Below, piece after piece: positions 36,681-45,623 of a stretch of 64,000 nucleotides of DNA. The first letter of the stretch is position 1; each line of letters starts with the position of its first letter. This DNA is from Thalassotalea sp. Sam97. Its GTDB lineage: Bacteria; Pseudomonadota; Gammaproteobacteria; Enterobacterales; Alteromonadaceae. The DNA lies in the NCBI RefSeq assembly GCF_041379765.1, contig NZ_CP166919.1, forward strand, positions 1,240,001 to 1,304,000. Direction: 5' to 3'. The notes below the pieces were generated by a model. It worked only from the letters and a program-made list of their open reading frames with translations, had not been told where the DNA came from and made no database searches. The translations under genes were made by a program, and so were the position numbers.

Positions 36681-39380
36681 ATGACCGATCTGGCTAAAGA
36701 AATCGTTCCTGTTAACATTGAAGACGAATTAAAAACGTCTTACCTCGATTATGCGATGAGTGTTATCGTAGGGCGTGCTTTACCTGATGTACGAGATGGT
36801 TTAAAACCGGTACATCGTCGTGTGCTATATGCAATGCACGATTTAGGTAATGATTGGAACAAGGGTTACAAAAAATCCGCCCGTGTTGTAGGTGACGTAA
36901 TCGGTAAATATCACCCTCATGGTGATACTGCGGTTTATGACACTATCGTGCGTATGGCGCAACCATTCTCATTACGTTACATGCTGGTAGATGGCCAGGG
37001 TAACTTCGGTTCTGTCGACGGCGACTCAGCCGCGGCAATGCGTTATACCGAAATTCGCATGCAAAAAATCTCGCATGCATTACTTGCCGATCTTGAAAAA
37101 GAAACGGTTGATTTTGTTCCTAACTATGATGGTCAGGAACAAATGCCAGCCGTACTGCCGACTCGCGTACCTAACCTGCTTATTAATGGTTCATCAGGTA
37201 TTGCTGTTGGTATGGCAACCAATATTCCACCGCACAACCTAACCGAAGTCGTTAACGCTTGTGTAGCGATGATCGATAACCCAGACATTACCGTTGACGA
37301 GCTTATCGAGTATATCCCTGGCCCAGATTTTCCAACAGCGGGTATTATTTCTGGCGTTTCAGGTATTCATGAAGCTTACCGTACAGGCCGTGGTAAATTA
37401 AATATTCGTGCCCGTACCGAAATCGAAGTTGACGAAAAAACCGGTAAAGAAACCATTGTTGTTCACGAATTACCATATCAAGTGAACAAAGCTCGTCTAA
37501 TCGAGAAAATGGCTGAGCTGGTTAAAGACAAGCGTCTTGAAGGTATTTCTGCGCTGCGCGATGAGTCGGATAAAGACGGCATGCGCATGGTCATTGAAGT
37601 TAAACGTGGCGAAGTCGGTGAAGTGGTTCTTAACAACCTATTTAAACTGACGCAAATGCAAGTAAGTTTTGGTATGAATATGGTTGCTTTGAGCAACGGT
37701 CAGCCAAAATTGTTTAACCTTCGTGATATGATCGACGAATTCATTCTACATCGTCGTGAAGTGGTCACGCGCCGTACTATCTTTGAATTGCGTAAAGCTC
37801 GTGAGCGTGCTCACATCCTTGAAGGCTTAGCGGTTGCATTATCAAATATCGATCCGATTATTGAATGCATTAAGAGCTCACCAACGGCTGCAGAAGCGAA
37901 AGAAAAGCTGACTTCGCAAGGTTGGGCACTTGGTAATGTCGCTAACATGCTTGAGCGTGCAGGTGTTGATGCCGCGCGTCCAGAATGGTTAGAGCCAGAA
38001 TTTGGTATTCGCGATGGTAAGTACTTCTTAACGGTACAGCAAGCGCAAGCTATTCTTGATCTTCGTCTGCAAAAGCTTACTGGTTTAGAACATGAAAAGA
38101 TTCTAAATGAATACAAAGAGTTATTAGACTTCATCGCAGAGTTGCTACATATTTTAGCTAGCCCAGAGCGTTTGATGGAAGTGATTCGTGAAGAGCTAGA
38201 GCAAATTCGTGAAGAGTTTGGTGATGAACGTCGCAGTGAAATTTCATTGGTATCGCACGATTTATCACTTGAAGATTTGATCACAGAAGAAGATGTCGTT
38301 GTTACCCTTTCTCATGAAGGCTACTGTAAGTACCAACCGCTAAGTGAGTACGAAGCGCAGCGCCGTGGTGGTAAAGGTAAAGCAGCGACCAAGATGAAAG
38401 ATGAAGATTTCATCGAGCGCTTGCTGGTTGCCAACACCCACGACACCATTTTGTGTTTCAGTAACCGTGGTAAGCTGTATTGGTTGAAGGTTTACCAGTT
38501 GCCATTAGCGACGCGTACCGCACGCGGTCGTCCGATTGTTAATATTCTGCCATTAGAAAATGACGAACGTATCACGGCTATTTTGCCAGTTCGTGAATAC
38601 GAAGCTGATAAGTTTATCGTTATGGCAACGGCATCGGGCACCATTAAGAAGACGCCACTTACTGCGTATTCACGTCCTCGTGCTAACGGTATTATTGCCT
38701 TGAACTTACGTGATGATGATACCTTAATTGGTGTTGATATTACCGATGGCACCAATGACATCATGTTGTTTAGTGATGAAGGTAAAGTGGTTCGTTTTAA
38801 TGAAATGGCGCGTGATGCCGAAACGGGTGAGATTAAAATCGACCCTGAAACAGGTGAACAAGTTCATGCATTGCGTGCGATGGGCCGTACGGCTACCGGT
38901 GTTCGTGGTATTAAGCTTGAAGGCGATCAAAAAGTGGTATCACTTATTGTTCCACGTTCTGAAGGGGCGATTTTAACCGTAACGGAAAATGGCTATGGTA
39001 AGCGTACCGAGCTTGAGGAATACCCAGCTAAATCTCGTGCAACCAAAGGTGTTGTCTCGATCAAAGTCAGTGAACGTAACGGACCTGTTGTTGGTGCTGT
39101 TCAGGTAGACGATAACGATGAGATTATGTTGATCACTGATAACGGTACCTTGGTTCGTACTCGCGTTAATGAAGTGAGTGTTATTGGTCGAAATACCCAA
39201 GGGGTACGACTGATAAGAACCGCTGAAGATGAGCATGTTGTTGGCTTGCAGCGAATTGAAGAAATCGATGCAGATGATGATGAGCTAATTGATGGTGAAG
39301 TTACTGAATCTACATCAGAAGCGACATCTAACGAAGCTGATAATCAGCAAGCGATAGAAGATGACGCAAACAACGAGTAA
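36681..39380 (+). CDS. gyrA: DNA gyrase subunit A
   Basis: 899 residues. Breakage-reunion subunit of gyrase, which introduces negative supercoils with GyrB. The catalytic Tyr122 is in AAAMRYTEIRM, the same number as in E. coli. The quinolone-resistance region reads YHPHGDTAVYDTIVRMAQ, with Thr83 and Asp87; E. coli has Ser83. The GyrA-box, needed for DNA wrapping, is QRRGGKG (about residue 559) at the start of the six-bladed C-terminal domain. An acidic tail follows (EIDADDDELIDGE). First in the gyrA-serC-aroA-cmk-rpsA-ihfB block. Confidence 0.98.
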   Translation: MTDLAKEIVPVNIEDELKTSYLDYAMSVIVGRALPDVRDGLKPVHRRVLYAMHDLGNDWNKGYKKSARVVGDVIGKYHPHGDTAVYDTIVRMAQPFSLRYMLVDGQGNFGSVDGDSAAAMRYTEIRMQKISHALLADLEKETVDFVPNYDGQEQMPAVLPTRVPNLLINGSSGIAVGMATNIPPHNLTEVVNACVAMIDNPDITVDELIEYIPGPDFPTAGIISGVSGIHEAYRTGRGKLNIRARTEIEVDEKTGKETIVVHELPYQVNKARLIEKMAELVKDKRLEGISALRDESDKDGMRMVIEVKRGEVGEVVLNNLFKLTQMQVSFGMNMVALSNGQPKLFNLRDMIDEFILHRREVVTRRTIFELRKARERAHILEGLAVALSNIDPIIECIKSSPTAAEAKEKLTSQGWALGNVANMLERAGVDAARPEWLEPEFGIRDGKYFLTVQQAQAILDLRLQKLTGLEHEKILNEYKELLDFIAELLHILASPERLMEVIREELEQIREEFGDERRSEISLVSHDLSLEDLITEEDVVVTLSHEGYCKYQPLSEYEAQRRGGKGKAATKMKDEDFIERLLVANTHDTILCFSNRGKLYWLKVYQLPLATRTARGRPIVNILPLENDERITAILPVREYEADKFIVMATASGTIKKTPLTAYSRPRANGIIALNLRDDDTLIGVDITDGTNDIMLFSDEGKVVRFNEMARDAETGEIKIDPETGEQVHALRAMGRTATGVRGIKLEGDQKVVSLIVPRSEGAILTVTENGYGKRTELEEYPAKSRATKGVVSIKVSERNGPVVGAVQVDDNDEIMLITDNGTLVRTRVNEVSVIGRNTQGVRLIRTAEDEHVVGLQRIEEIDADDDELIDGEVTESTSEATSNEADNQQAIEDDANNE

Positions 39381-39399
39381 GTTGTCATAATGACATAGT

Positions 39400-39432
39400 A
39401 AAATGAGCGGTTAATTCCGCTCATTTTGTTTT
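39400..39432 (+). terminator. Terminator of gyrA
   Basis: Stem AAAATGAGCGG / CCGCTCATTTT with a TTAATT loop, followed by GTTTTT. Confidence 0.88.
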
Positions 39433-39540
39433 TAACGCCCTGTGAATATCAGATCCTTGGCAAAGATGGTTACCTGTCATTCTTCGATGCGGTAACGTTA
39501 AACCTCAATGTTAGGTAATACTCTAAATATAAGTAGCATA

Positions 39541-40629
39541 ATGAAAGACGTATTTAATTTTTGCGCCGGTCCGGCAATGTTACCGAAACCTGTCATGCAA
39601 CGTGCGCAGCAGGAGTTTTTAAACTGGAACAACACGGGCTGTTCGGTGATGGAATTATCTCACCGTGGCAGTGAATTTATGGCGTTAGCGGCCCAAGCCG
39701 AAGACGACTTACGCCAACTGATGAATATTCCAGATAACTACAAAGTATTGTTTTGCCATGGCGGCGGTCGAGGTCAGTTTGCCGCGGTACCGTTAAATTT
39801 ACTCGGTCGCGAACAAACAGCTGATTATATTGTCAGTGGCTCTTGGTCTAAAGCAGCGGTAGCCGAGGCTGAAAAATTTGGTGATATTCGTCAAATCGAC
39901 GTGTTGACTCAAGTGGATGGAAAGCATGCGGTGAAGCCGGCAAGTGAATGGGGTATTAATCCGAATGCCGCGTATGTGCACTATTGTCCAAACGAAACCG
40001 TTGACGGGATTGAAATTTTTGAGGTGCCCGACACTGGCGATATCCCTTTGGTTGCTGATATGTCGTCAAATATCTTGTCACGAAACATCGATGTATCCAA
40101 GTTTGCGTTAATCTACGCTGGCGCGCAAAAAAATATCGGTCCATCGGGTTTGACCTTAGTCATCGTTCGCGATGATCTGCTTGGTCGTCAGCAGCAAGGC
40201 ACCCCGGTAATTATGGACTATCAGCAAACCGCTAAGTCAGATTCTATGTTTAATACGCCACCAACTTATGCTTGGTATTTGGCATCGCTTGTCTTCGAGT
40301 GGCTAAAAGACCTTGGCGGTGTGGCAAAGATTGAAAAACTTAACGCTGAAAAAGCCGCTGTTCTGTATGACTATATTGATCAATCAGAATTTTATTTGTC
40401 GAAAGTCGATAATGGTAATCGTTCAAAAATGAACGTGCCATTCTACTTAGCAGATGAATCTTTGAATAGCCTATTTTTAGACGAAGCAAAGCAAGCTGGT
40501 TTATTAGCGCTTAAAGGCCATCGTTCGGTTGGAGGCATGCGCGCGAGCATTTACAATGCGATGCCTATTGCAGGTGTGCAAGCATTAGTCGCCTTTATGC
40601 AAGCGTTTGCCATAAAACATTCATCGTAA
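39541..40629 (+). CDS. serC: Phosphoserine aminotransferase
   Basis: 362 residues from the ATG at 39541, the exact length of E. coli SerC; an in-frame start at 39508 would add unconserved residues. A PLP enzyme making 3-phosphoserine from 3-phosphohydroxypyruvate and acting in pyridoxal phosphate synthesis. PLP binds Lys197 in YAGAQKNIGPSG. Other signatures are NFCAGPAMLP, MELSHRGSEF, FCHGGGRGQF and GGMRASIYNAMP. It lies 38 nt before aroA, the classical serC-aroA pair. Confidence 0.97.
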   Translation: MKDVFNFCAGPAMLPKPVMQRAQQEFLNWNNTGCSVMELSHRGSEFMALAAQAEDDLRQLMNIPDNYKVLFCHGGGRGQFAAVPLNLLGREQTADYIVSGSWSKAAVAEAEKFGDIRQIDVLTQVDGKHAVKPASEWGINPNAAYVHYCPNETVDGIEIFEVPDTGDIPLVADMSSNILSRNIDVSKFALIYAGAQKNIGPSGLTLVIVRDDLLGRQQQGTPVIMDYQQTAKSDSMFNTPPTYAWYLASLVFEWLKDLGGVAKIEKLNAEKAAVLYDYIDQSEFYLSKVDNGNRSKMNVPFYLADESLNSLFLDEAKQAGLLALKGHRSVGGMRASIYNAMPIAGVQALVAFMQAFAIKHSS

Positions 40630-40667
40630 TAATCAACTAATCATCATTATTGTGTAAAGGAAGTACT

Positions 40668-41999
40668 ATGTCGGGATCTTTAACTTTTGTGGCCAAGCCT
40701 GTCGCGGGTAATGTTGCTGGTGATGTTTTGGTACCGGGCGATAAATCTGTATCACATCGCTCTATTATGTTTGGCTCTCTAGCTGATGGTGTATCGCACG
40801 TTAAAAACTTTTTGCCCGGTGACGACTGTCTCGCGACGATGAACGCATTTAAAGCTATGGGCGTGCAAATAGAAGGACCTGATGCCGATAACAATGTCAC
40901 CATTCATGGTGTTGGTATTCATGGTTTGCAACAGCCCAAACAACAAATAGATATTGGCAACTCAGGTACCTCCATTCGCTTAATGTCAGGCATTTTAGCA
41001 GGTCAAAATTTTGCTACATCAATGGCAGGAGATGTGTCATTGAATAAGCGACCTATGATGCGAGTAGTAACACCTCTGCAGCAAATGGGAGCCGATATTC
41101 ACGCCAGTGACGATGGTACCCCGCCGGTCGTAGTAAAAGGTGGTAGTATTTTAACGGGTATTGACTATGTATTACCAATGGCCAGCGCCCAAGTTAAGTC
41201 ATGTGTGTTGTTGGCAGGATTATATGCTAACGGCACAACGACGGTAACCGAACCTGGTATCACTCGCGATCATACCGAACGTATGCTCAAAGCGTTTGGT
41301 TACCAAGTAGATGTTGATGGTAATAAGGTATCTGTGCAAGGTGGTGGACGCTTAACGGCGTGTGATATTACCGTACCTGGTGATATATCATCAGCGACTT
41401 TTTTTATTATTGCCGCTTTGATTGCCAAACAGGGCAGTTTAACATTGCGTAATGTTGGTATGAACCCGACGCGTATTGGTGTGCTAAACATTGTTAAACA
41501 AATGGGTGGCAACATAGAGATCACAAACCAGCGTTTTGCCGGTGCAGAACCTGTTGCCGATTTAGTGGTACATGCATCCGCTTTACATGGTATCGATATT
41601 GAAGAAGCCGATGTACCGTTGGCGATTGACGAATTCCCTGCTATCTTTATTGCCGCAGCATGCGCACAAGGCACCACGCGTTTGCGTAATGCACAAGAGT
41701 TGCGTGTGAAAGAAAGTGACCGCATTCAAGCCATGGCGGACGGCTTAGTCGAGCTTGGTATTGACTGCACTGTGGTGGATGATGGTATCGATATTATTGG
41801 TGGAAAAATGACCGGTGGAAAGATAAATTCACACCATGATCACCGTATTGCTATGTCTTTCGCTATCGCATCGTTACGTGCAAGTGATACAATAACCATA
41901 CTTGAATGTGAAAACGTTGCAACATCATTCCCAACCTTTGTCGACATAGCCAACCGTGTTGGTTTGCACATTGAACAGAACGTAGAAAAGCAACAATAA
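40668..41999 (+). CDS. aroA: 5-enolpyruvylshikimate-3-phosphate synthase
   Basis: 443 residues from the ATG at 40668 (ribosome binding site AAAGGA). Shikimate pathway step six: joins PEP to shikimate 3-phosphate. Motifs are PGDKSVSHRSIMFGSLADG (Lys26), GNSGTSIRLMSGIL (about 98-111), the catalytic Asp in PLAIDEFPAIF, and LRVKESDRI. E. coli AroA has GNAGTAMRPLAAAL; the version here resembles the AroA half of Pseudomonas TyrA-AroA fusions and Gram-positive enzymes. No TyrA part is attached. Followed 18 nt later by cmk. Confidence 0.96.
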   Translation: MSGSLTFVAKPVAGNVAGDVLVPGDKSVSHRSIMFGSLADGVSHVKNFLPGDDCLATMNAFKAMGVQIEGPDADNNVTIHGVGIHGLQQPKQQIDIGNSGTSIRLMSGILAGQNFATSMAGDVSLNKRPMMRVVTPLQQMGADIHASDDGTPPVVVKGGSILTGIDYVLPMASAQVKSCVLLAGLYANGTTTVTEPGITRDHTERMLKAFGYQVDVDGNKVSVQGGGRLTACDITVPGDISSATFFIIAALIAKQGSLTLRNVGMNPTRIGVLNIVKQMGGNIEITNQRFAGAEPVADLVVHASALHGIDIEEADVPLAIDEFPAIFIAAACAQGTTRLRNAQELRVKESDRIQAMADGLVELGIDCTVVDDGIDIIGGKMTGGKINSHHDHRIAMSFAIASLRASDTITILECENVATSFPTFVDIANRVGLHIEQNVEKQQ

Positions 42000-42017
42000 A
42001 ACAAAATTAGGATAGTT

Positions 42018-42698
42018 ATGCCAGATTCAATCCCTTTAATTACAATTGATGGTCCAAGCGGTGCAGGTAAGGGGACAGCAGCAAGGATGGTTGCTGATCA
42101 GCTTGGTTGGAATTTCTTAGATAGCGGTGCCATTTATCGTGTGTTAGCGGTTGCCACAGAGCATCATGGTATTGACGTCGATAACGAAGAAGCGGTTATT
42201 CCGTTAGCATCACATTTGGATGTTGAATTCACTATCGGTGACAATGGTGAGTCGCGTATCTTACTTGAAGGTGAAGACGTCACTGACAATATTCGTACTG
42301 AAGTGGTTGGTGCTATTGCCTCAAAAGTGGCGGCATATCCGCGTGTACGTGAAGCGTTATTGCGTCGCCAGCGTGCATTTCGCGAAGCACCTGGGCTAAT
42401 TGCCGATGGTCGAGATATGGGCACGGTTGTTTTCCCTGACGCCAAAGTCAAAGTATTCCTAGATGCTAGTGCCGAAGAGCGTGCAAAAAGACGATTTTTA
42501 CAGTTGCAAGAAAAGGGTGAAGATGTTAGTATCGAGCGCCTTTTGGAAGATATCCGTCAACGGGATGAGCGAGATCGCAATCGCGCAGTAGCGCCATTAG
42601 TCCCGGCCGAAGGTGCGTTAATTATTGATTCTACGCAATTATCAGCAACGCAGGTGGTTGAGAAAATCCTTGCATTTGCCAATGAAAAATTGAGCTAA
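42018..42698 (+). CDS. cmk: Cytidylate kinase
   Basis: 226 residues (E. coli 227). Phosphorylates CMP and dCMP with ATP. The P-loop is DGPSGAGKGTAARM (about 10-23). The CMP-binding insert region includes LDSGAIYRVLA and GRDMGTVVFPDAKVKVFLDA, and the lid contains RQRDERDRNRAVAPL. Close spacing to aroA and a ribosome binding site AGGA indicate co-transcription. A stem-loop follows before rpsA, as expected at the cmk-rpsA junction. Confidence 0.97.
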   Translation: MPDSIPLITIDGPSGAGKGTAARMVADQLGWNFLDSGAIYRVLAVATEHHGIDVDNEEAVIPLASHLDVEFTIGDNGESRILLEGEDVTDNIRTEVVGAIASKVAAYPRVREALLRRQRAFREAPGLIADGRDMGTVVFPDAKVKVFLDASAEERAKRRFLQLQEKGEDVSIERLLEDIRQRDERDRNRAVAPLVPAEGALIIDSTQLSATQVVEKILAFANEKLS

Positions 42699-42875
42699 AT
42701 CAGCACATTTCTGAGTAAGAAATAAACCAAAATTAGCGCCGAAAGATTTTATGATATCAACCAATCCCGGTTGATATCTTTGTTTATGGCTTACTGCAAG
42801 GAAGCACGAAGTCAATTTAACAACCCCATGAAACAATGACGTTGATTGGATTAATAACTGAGTTACATACAAGTT
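42699..42875 (+). promoter_or_regulatory. cmk-rpsA junction and rpsA leader with stem-loop
   Basis: A perfect 10-bp stem GATATCAACC / GGTTGATATC with a 6-nt loop sits at 42753-42778 and is followed by TTTGTTTA, so it may partly terminate cmk transcripts. The remaining leader precedes an rpsA start without a strong Shine-Dalgarno. In E. coli the rpsA leader is folded and mediates repression by S1 itself; a similar role here is inferred. Confidence 0.55.
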
Positions 42876-44540
42876 ATGACTGAAAATTTTGCACAGCTTT
42901 TTGAAGAAAGCTTAAAAGAAATCGAAACACGCCCTGGTTCAATCATCAAGGGTATGGTTGTACGCATCGAAAAAGATAACGTATTAGTTGACGCTGGCCT
43001 TAAGTCAGAGTCTGTTATCTCTATCGACCAATTCAAAAACTCTGCTGGTGAAGTAGAAATCAACGTTGGCGACGAAGTTGACGTAGCTCTAGACGCTACT
43101 GATGACGGTTTCGGTGAAACTATCCTTTCTCGTGAGAAAGCGAAGCGTTTCGAAGCTTGGCAGTTCCTTGAAAAAGCTTACGAAGAGAAAGAGACTGTTG
43201 TTGGTGTTATCAACGGTAAAGTTAAAGGTGGCTTCACTGTTGAAGTTTCTAACATCCGTGCCTTCCTACCAGGTTCTTTAGTAGATGTTCGTCCAGTACG
43301 TGACACTGCGCACCTTGAAGGTAAAGATTTAGAATTCAAAGTTATCAAGCTTGATCAAAAACGCAACAACGTTGTTGTTTCTCGTCGTGCAGTTATCGAA
43401 TCAGAAAGCTCAGTTGAGCGCGATGCACTTCTTGAAAACCTACAAGAAGGTCAAGAAGTTAAAGGTATCGTTAAGAACCTTACTGATTACGGTGCGTTCG
43501 TTGACCTTGGTGGTATCGACGGTCTACTACACATCACTGATATGGCTTGGAAGCGTGTTAAGCACCCAAGTGAAATCGTTAATGTTGGTGACGAAATCAG
43601 CGTTAAAGTTCTTAAGTTCGACCGTGAGCGTACCCGTGTATCACTAGGTATGAAGCAATTAGGCGAAGATCCATGGGCAGCTATTGCTAACCGTTACCCA
43701 GAAGGTTCTAAGCTAACTGGTCGCATCACTAACTTAACTGACTACGGTTGTTTCGTTGAAATCCAAGAAGGCGTTGAAGGTCTTGTTCACGTTTCTGAAA
43801 TGGATTGGACTAACAAAAACATCCACCCATCTAAGGTTGTTAACCTAGGTGACGAAGTTGAAGTTATGGTTCTTGAAATCGACGAAGAGCGTCGTCGTAT
43901 TTCTCTAGGTCTTAAGCAATGTATCCCGAACCCATGGGAAGAGTTTGCTAAGAACTTCAGCAAAGGTGACAAAGTTACTGGTAAGATCAAGTCAATCACT
44001 GACTTCGGTATCTTCATCGGTCTTGAAGGTGGTATCGACGGTCTTGTTCACTTATCTGACATTTCTTGGAATGGCGGTGAAGAAGCTGTTCGTGAATACA
44101 AGAAAGGCGATGAGATCGCAGCTGTTGTACTACAAGTTGACCCAGAGCGTGAGCGTATCTCTTTAGGCGTTAAGCAAACTGAAGAAGATCCATTCAACAA
44201 CTACTTAGCAGACAACAAGAAAGGTGCCGTAGTTACTGGTACTATCGTTGAAGTTGATGCTAAAGGTGCTAAAGTTGAGCTAGCTGAAGGCGTTGAAGGT
44301 TACATCCGTGTAGCTGACATCTCTCGTGAGCGCATCGAAGACGCAACTACTGAGCTAACTGCTGGTGACAGCATTGAAGCTAAGTTTGTTGGTGTTGATC
44401 GTAAGAACCGCGCTATCAGCCTATCTATCAAGGCGAAAGACCAAGCTGAAGAGCGTCAAGCGTTAGAAAACGTTAACGCTGCTGACGAAGGTTCATTCAC
44501 CAACGCAATGGCTGAAGCATTCAAAAACGCTAAAAACTAA
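42876..44540 (+). CDS. rpsA: 30S ribosomal protein S1
   Basis: 554 residues (E. coli 557) with six S1 OB-fold repeats, recognisable from G-x-V-x-x-I-T-D-Y/F-G-x-F-V followed by GLVHVSEM or GLLHITDM (for example KNLTDYGAFVDLGGIDGLLH and SITDFGIFIGLEGGIDGLVH). Repeats 1-2 bind the ribosome through S2; 3-6 bind mRNA. Codon choice is strongly biased (GGT, CGT, GTT, AAA/AAG), as for highly expressed genes. An efficient terminator follows. Confidence 0.98.
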   Translation: MTENFAQLFEESLKEIETRPGSIIKGMVVRIEKDNVLVDAGLKSESVISIDQFKNSAGEVEINVGDEVDVALDATDDGFGETILSREKAKRFEAWQFLEKAYEEKETVVGVINGKVKGGFTVEVSNIRAFLPGSLVDVRPVRDTAHLEGKDLEFKVIKLDQKRNNVVVSRRAVIESESSVERDALLENLQEGQEVKGIVKNLTDYGAFVDLGGIDGLLHITDMAWKRVKHPSEIVNVGDEISVKVLKFDRERTRVSLGMKQLGEDPWAAIANRYPEGSKLTGRITNLTDYGCFVEIQEGVEGLVHVSEMDWTNKNIHPSKVVNLGDEVEVMVLEIDEERRRISLGLKQCIPNPWEEFAKNFSKGDKVTGKIKSITDFGIFIGLEGGIDGLVHLSDISWNGGEEAVREYKKGDEIAAVVLQVDPERERISLGVKQTEEDPFNNYLADNKKGAVVTGTIVEVDAKGAKVELAEGVEGYIRVADISRERIEDATTELTAGDSIEAKFVGVDRKNRAISLSIKAKDQAEERQALENVNAADEGSFTNAMAEAFKNAKN

Positions 44541-44571
44541 TTTACCCTTGTAAATTGATTTAGACGTAGAT

Positions 44572-44599
44572 AAAAGCCGCTCATCTGAGCGGCTTTTTT
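44572..44599 (+). terminator. Terminator of rpsA
   Basis: Stem AAAAGCCGCTC / GAGCGGCTTTT with an ATCT loop and six T residues, about 30 nt after the stop. Confidence 0.93.
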
Positions 44600-44850
44600 G
44601 TTGCTTGCTGATCGCTAATGTCACCTCAACAGCACTACGTTTCACTGTTATACTCTTCAAATATCACACTTTTTGCGACTTTTAATAAATAAATATCTAT
44701 TTTTTTGCTTTAACTATTTGAACAAACAAAAATTTTTATTAAAATTACTAGTTAGGTAATCCGAAAGCCTATATAAAGAAAGTAAGGCTTCACCGTAGGG
44801 TGTTCTAAGCGAAAACACCGATTTCGGTATCATTAAACGCTGGGGTTCAA
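44600..44850. other. ihfB promoter and structured leader
   Basis: AT-rich DNA followed by small inverted repeats close to the start codon (AGCCT..AGGCT, GTGTT..AACAC, ACCGA..TCGGT, all within 44767-44834). They suggest a folded 5' leader. No gene seen. Confidence 0.4.
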
Positions 44851-45135
44851 ATGACTAAATCAGAGCTAATAGAGAAACTTATTGATAAACTCGATCATTT
44901 AGCTGCAAAAGATGTTGAGTTGGCCATCAAAGAAATTATTGAGATGATGGCAAATACGTTAGAAAGTGGAGAGCGTATTGAGATCCGTGGCTTCGGTAGT
45001 TTCAGTTTGCATTATCGCGCGCCTCGAACAGGCCGTAATCCAAAAACTGGTGAGTCAGTGGAGTTAACGGGAAAATATGTACCGCATTTTAAACCAGGTA
45101 AAGAATTACGCGAACGTGTGAATATGAGCCTGTAA
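44851..45135 (+). CDS. ihfB: Integration host factor subunit beta
   Basis: 94 residues, same as E. coli. Forms the IHF heterodimer that binds and sharply bends DNA. The family body MTKSELIEKLIDKL.. is complete. The beta-ribbon arm contains GFGSFSLHYRAPRTGRNPKTG with the DNA-intercalating Pro in RNPKTG, and ends KYVPHFKPGKELRERVN. Located after rpsA as in most gammaproteobacteria, but behind its own leader and the rpsA terminator. Confidence 0.97.
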   Translation: MTKSELIEKLIDKLDHLAAKDVELAIKEIIEMMANTLESGERIEIRGFGSFSLHYRAPRTGRNPKTGESVELTGKYVPHFKPGKELRERVNMSL

Positions 45136-45167
45136 TGCAACATCAGTTTTGCAATCGTTGAAGAATT

Positions 45168-45202
45168 AAAAACGCCGTTTGATTTATCAAGCGGCGTTTT
45201 TT
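45168..45202 (+). terminator. Terminator of ihfB
   Basis: A 15-bp stem (one G-T pair) around AAAACGCCG / CGGCGTTTT with a TTTA loop and T-run. Confidence 0.9.
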
Positions 45203-45365
45203 GTTTGAGAACATATAAGTCAAAAAATAATGTGACTATTAAAGCCAATGGCTATTAGATAGGACTTTTTTATTAAAAGTCGCTAATTATTTTATTGATA
45301 ACACTGAAATTTAATTTAAATCACCATATACTATGAGGCAATGAGACTAACATAAGAGAAGTACA

Positions 45366-45602
45366 TTGAAACTCTATTTTAGTATTTTGCTATTGTTCAT
45401 TTTGTTGTTGGTTGCCTTTATCTTTGGTACCCAGAACAAGCAGATAGTTGAGTTAAATTTTTTGATTGCTCGAGCGGATATTACTGTGGCTATGGCTGTG
45501 AGTATTTTCACCGCGATCGGGGTTGCCATTGGCATCATGTTAGCTCTTGTCTTTTCGTTACAGCGTAAGCTGGCTCGTCGAAAAAAACATCGCTCCTCGT
45601 AG
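45366..45602 (+). CDS. lapA: LapA (YciS), LPS assembly membrane protein
   Basis: 78 residues with two membrane helices (about 4-21 and 40-65) and a basic tail (KLARRKKHR). Matches the LapA/DUF1049 pattern: FGTQNKQIVELNFLIARADI between the helices. The start is TTG, after AGAGAAG; no ATG fits the conserved N-terminus. LapA works with LapB, encoded 21 nt downstream, in balancing LPS synthesis. Confidence 0.9.
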   Translation: MKLYFSILLLFILLLVAFIFGTQNKQIVELNFLIARADITVAMAVSIFTAIGVAIGIMLALVFSLQRKLARRKKHRSS

Positions 45603-45623
45603 TCGACAAGACGGAGTCATCGT

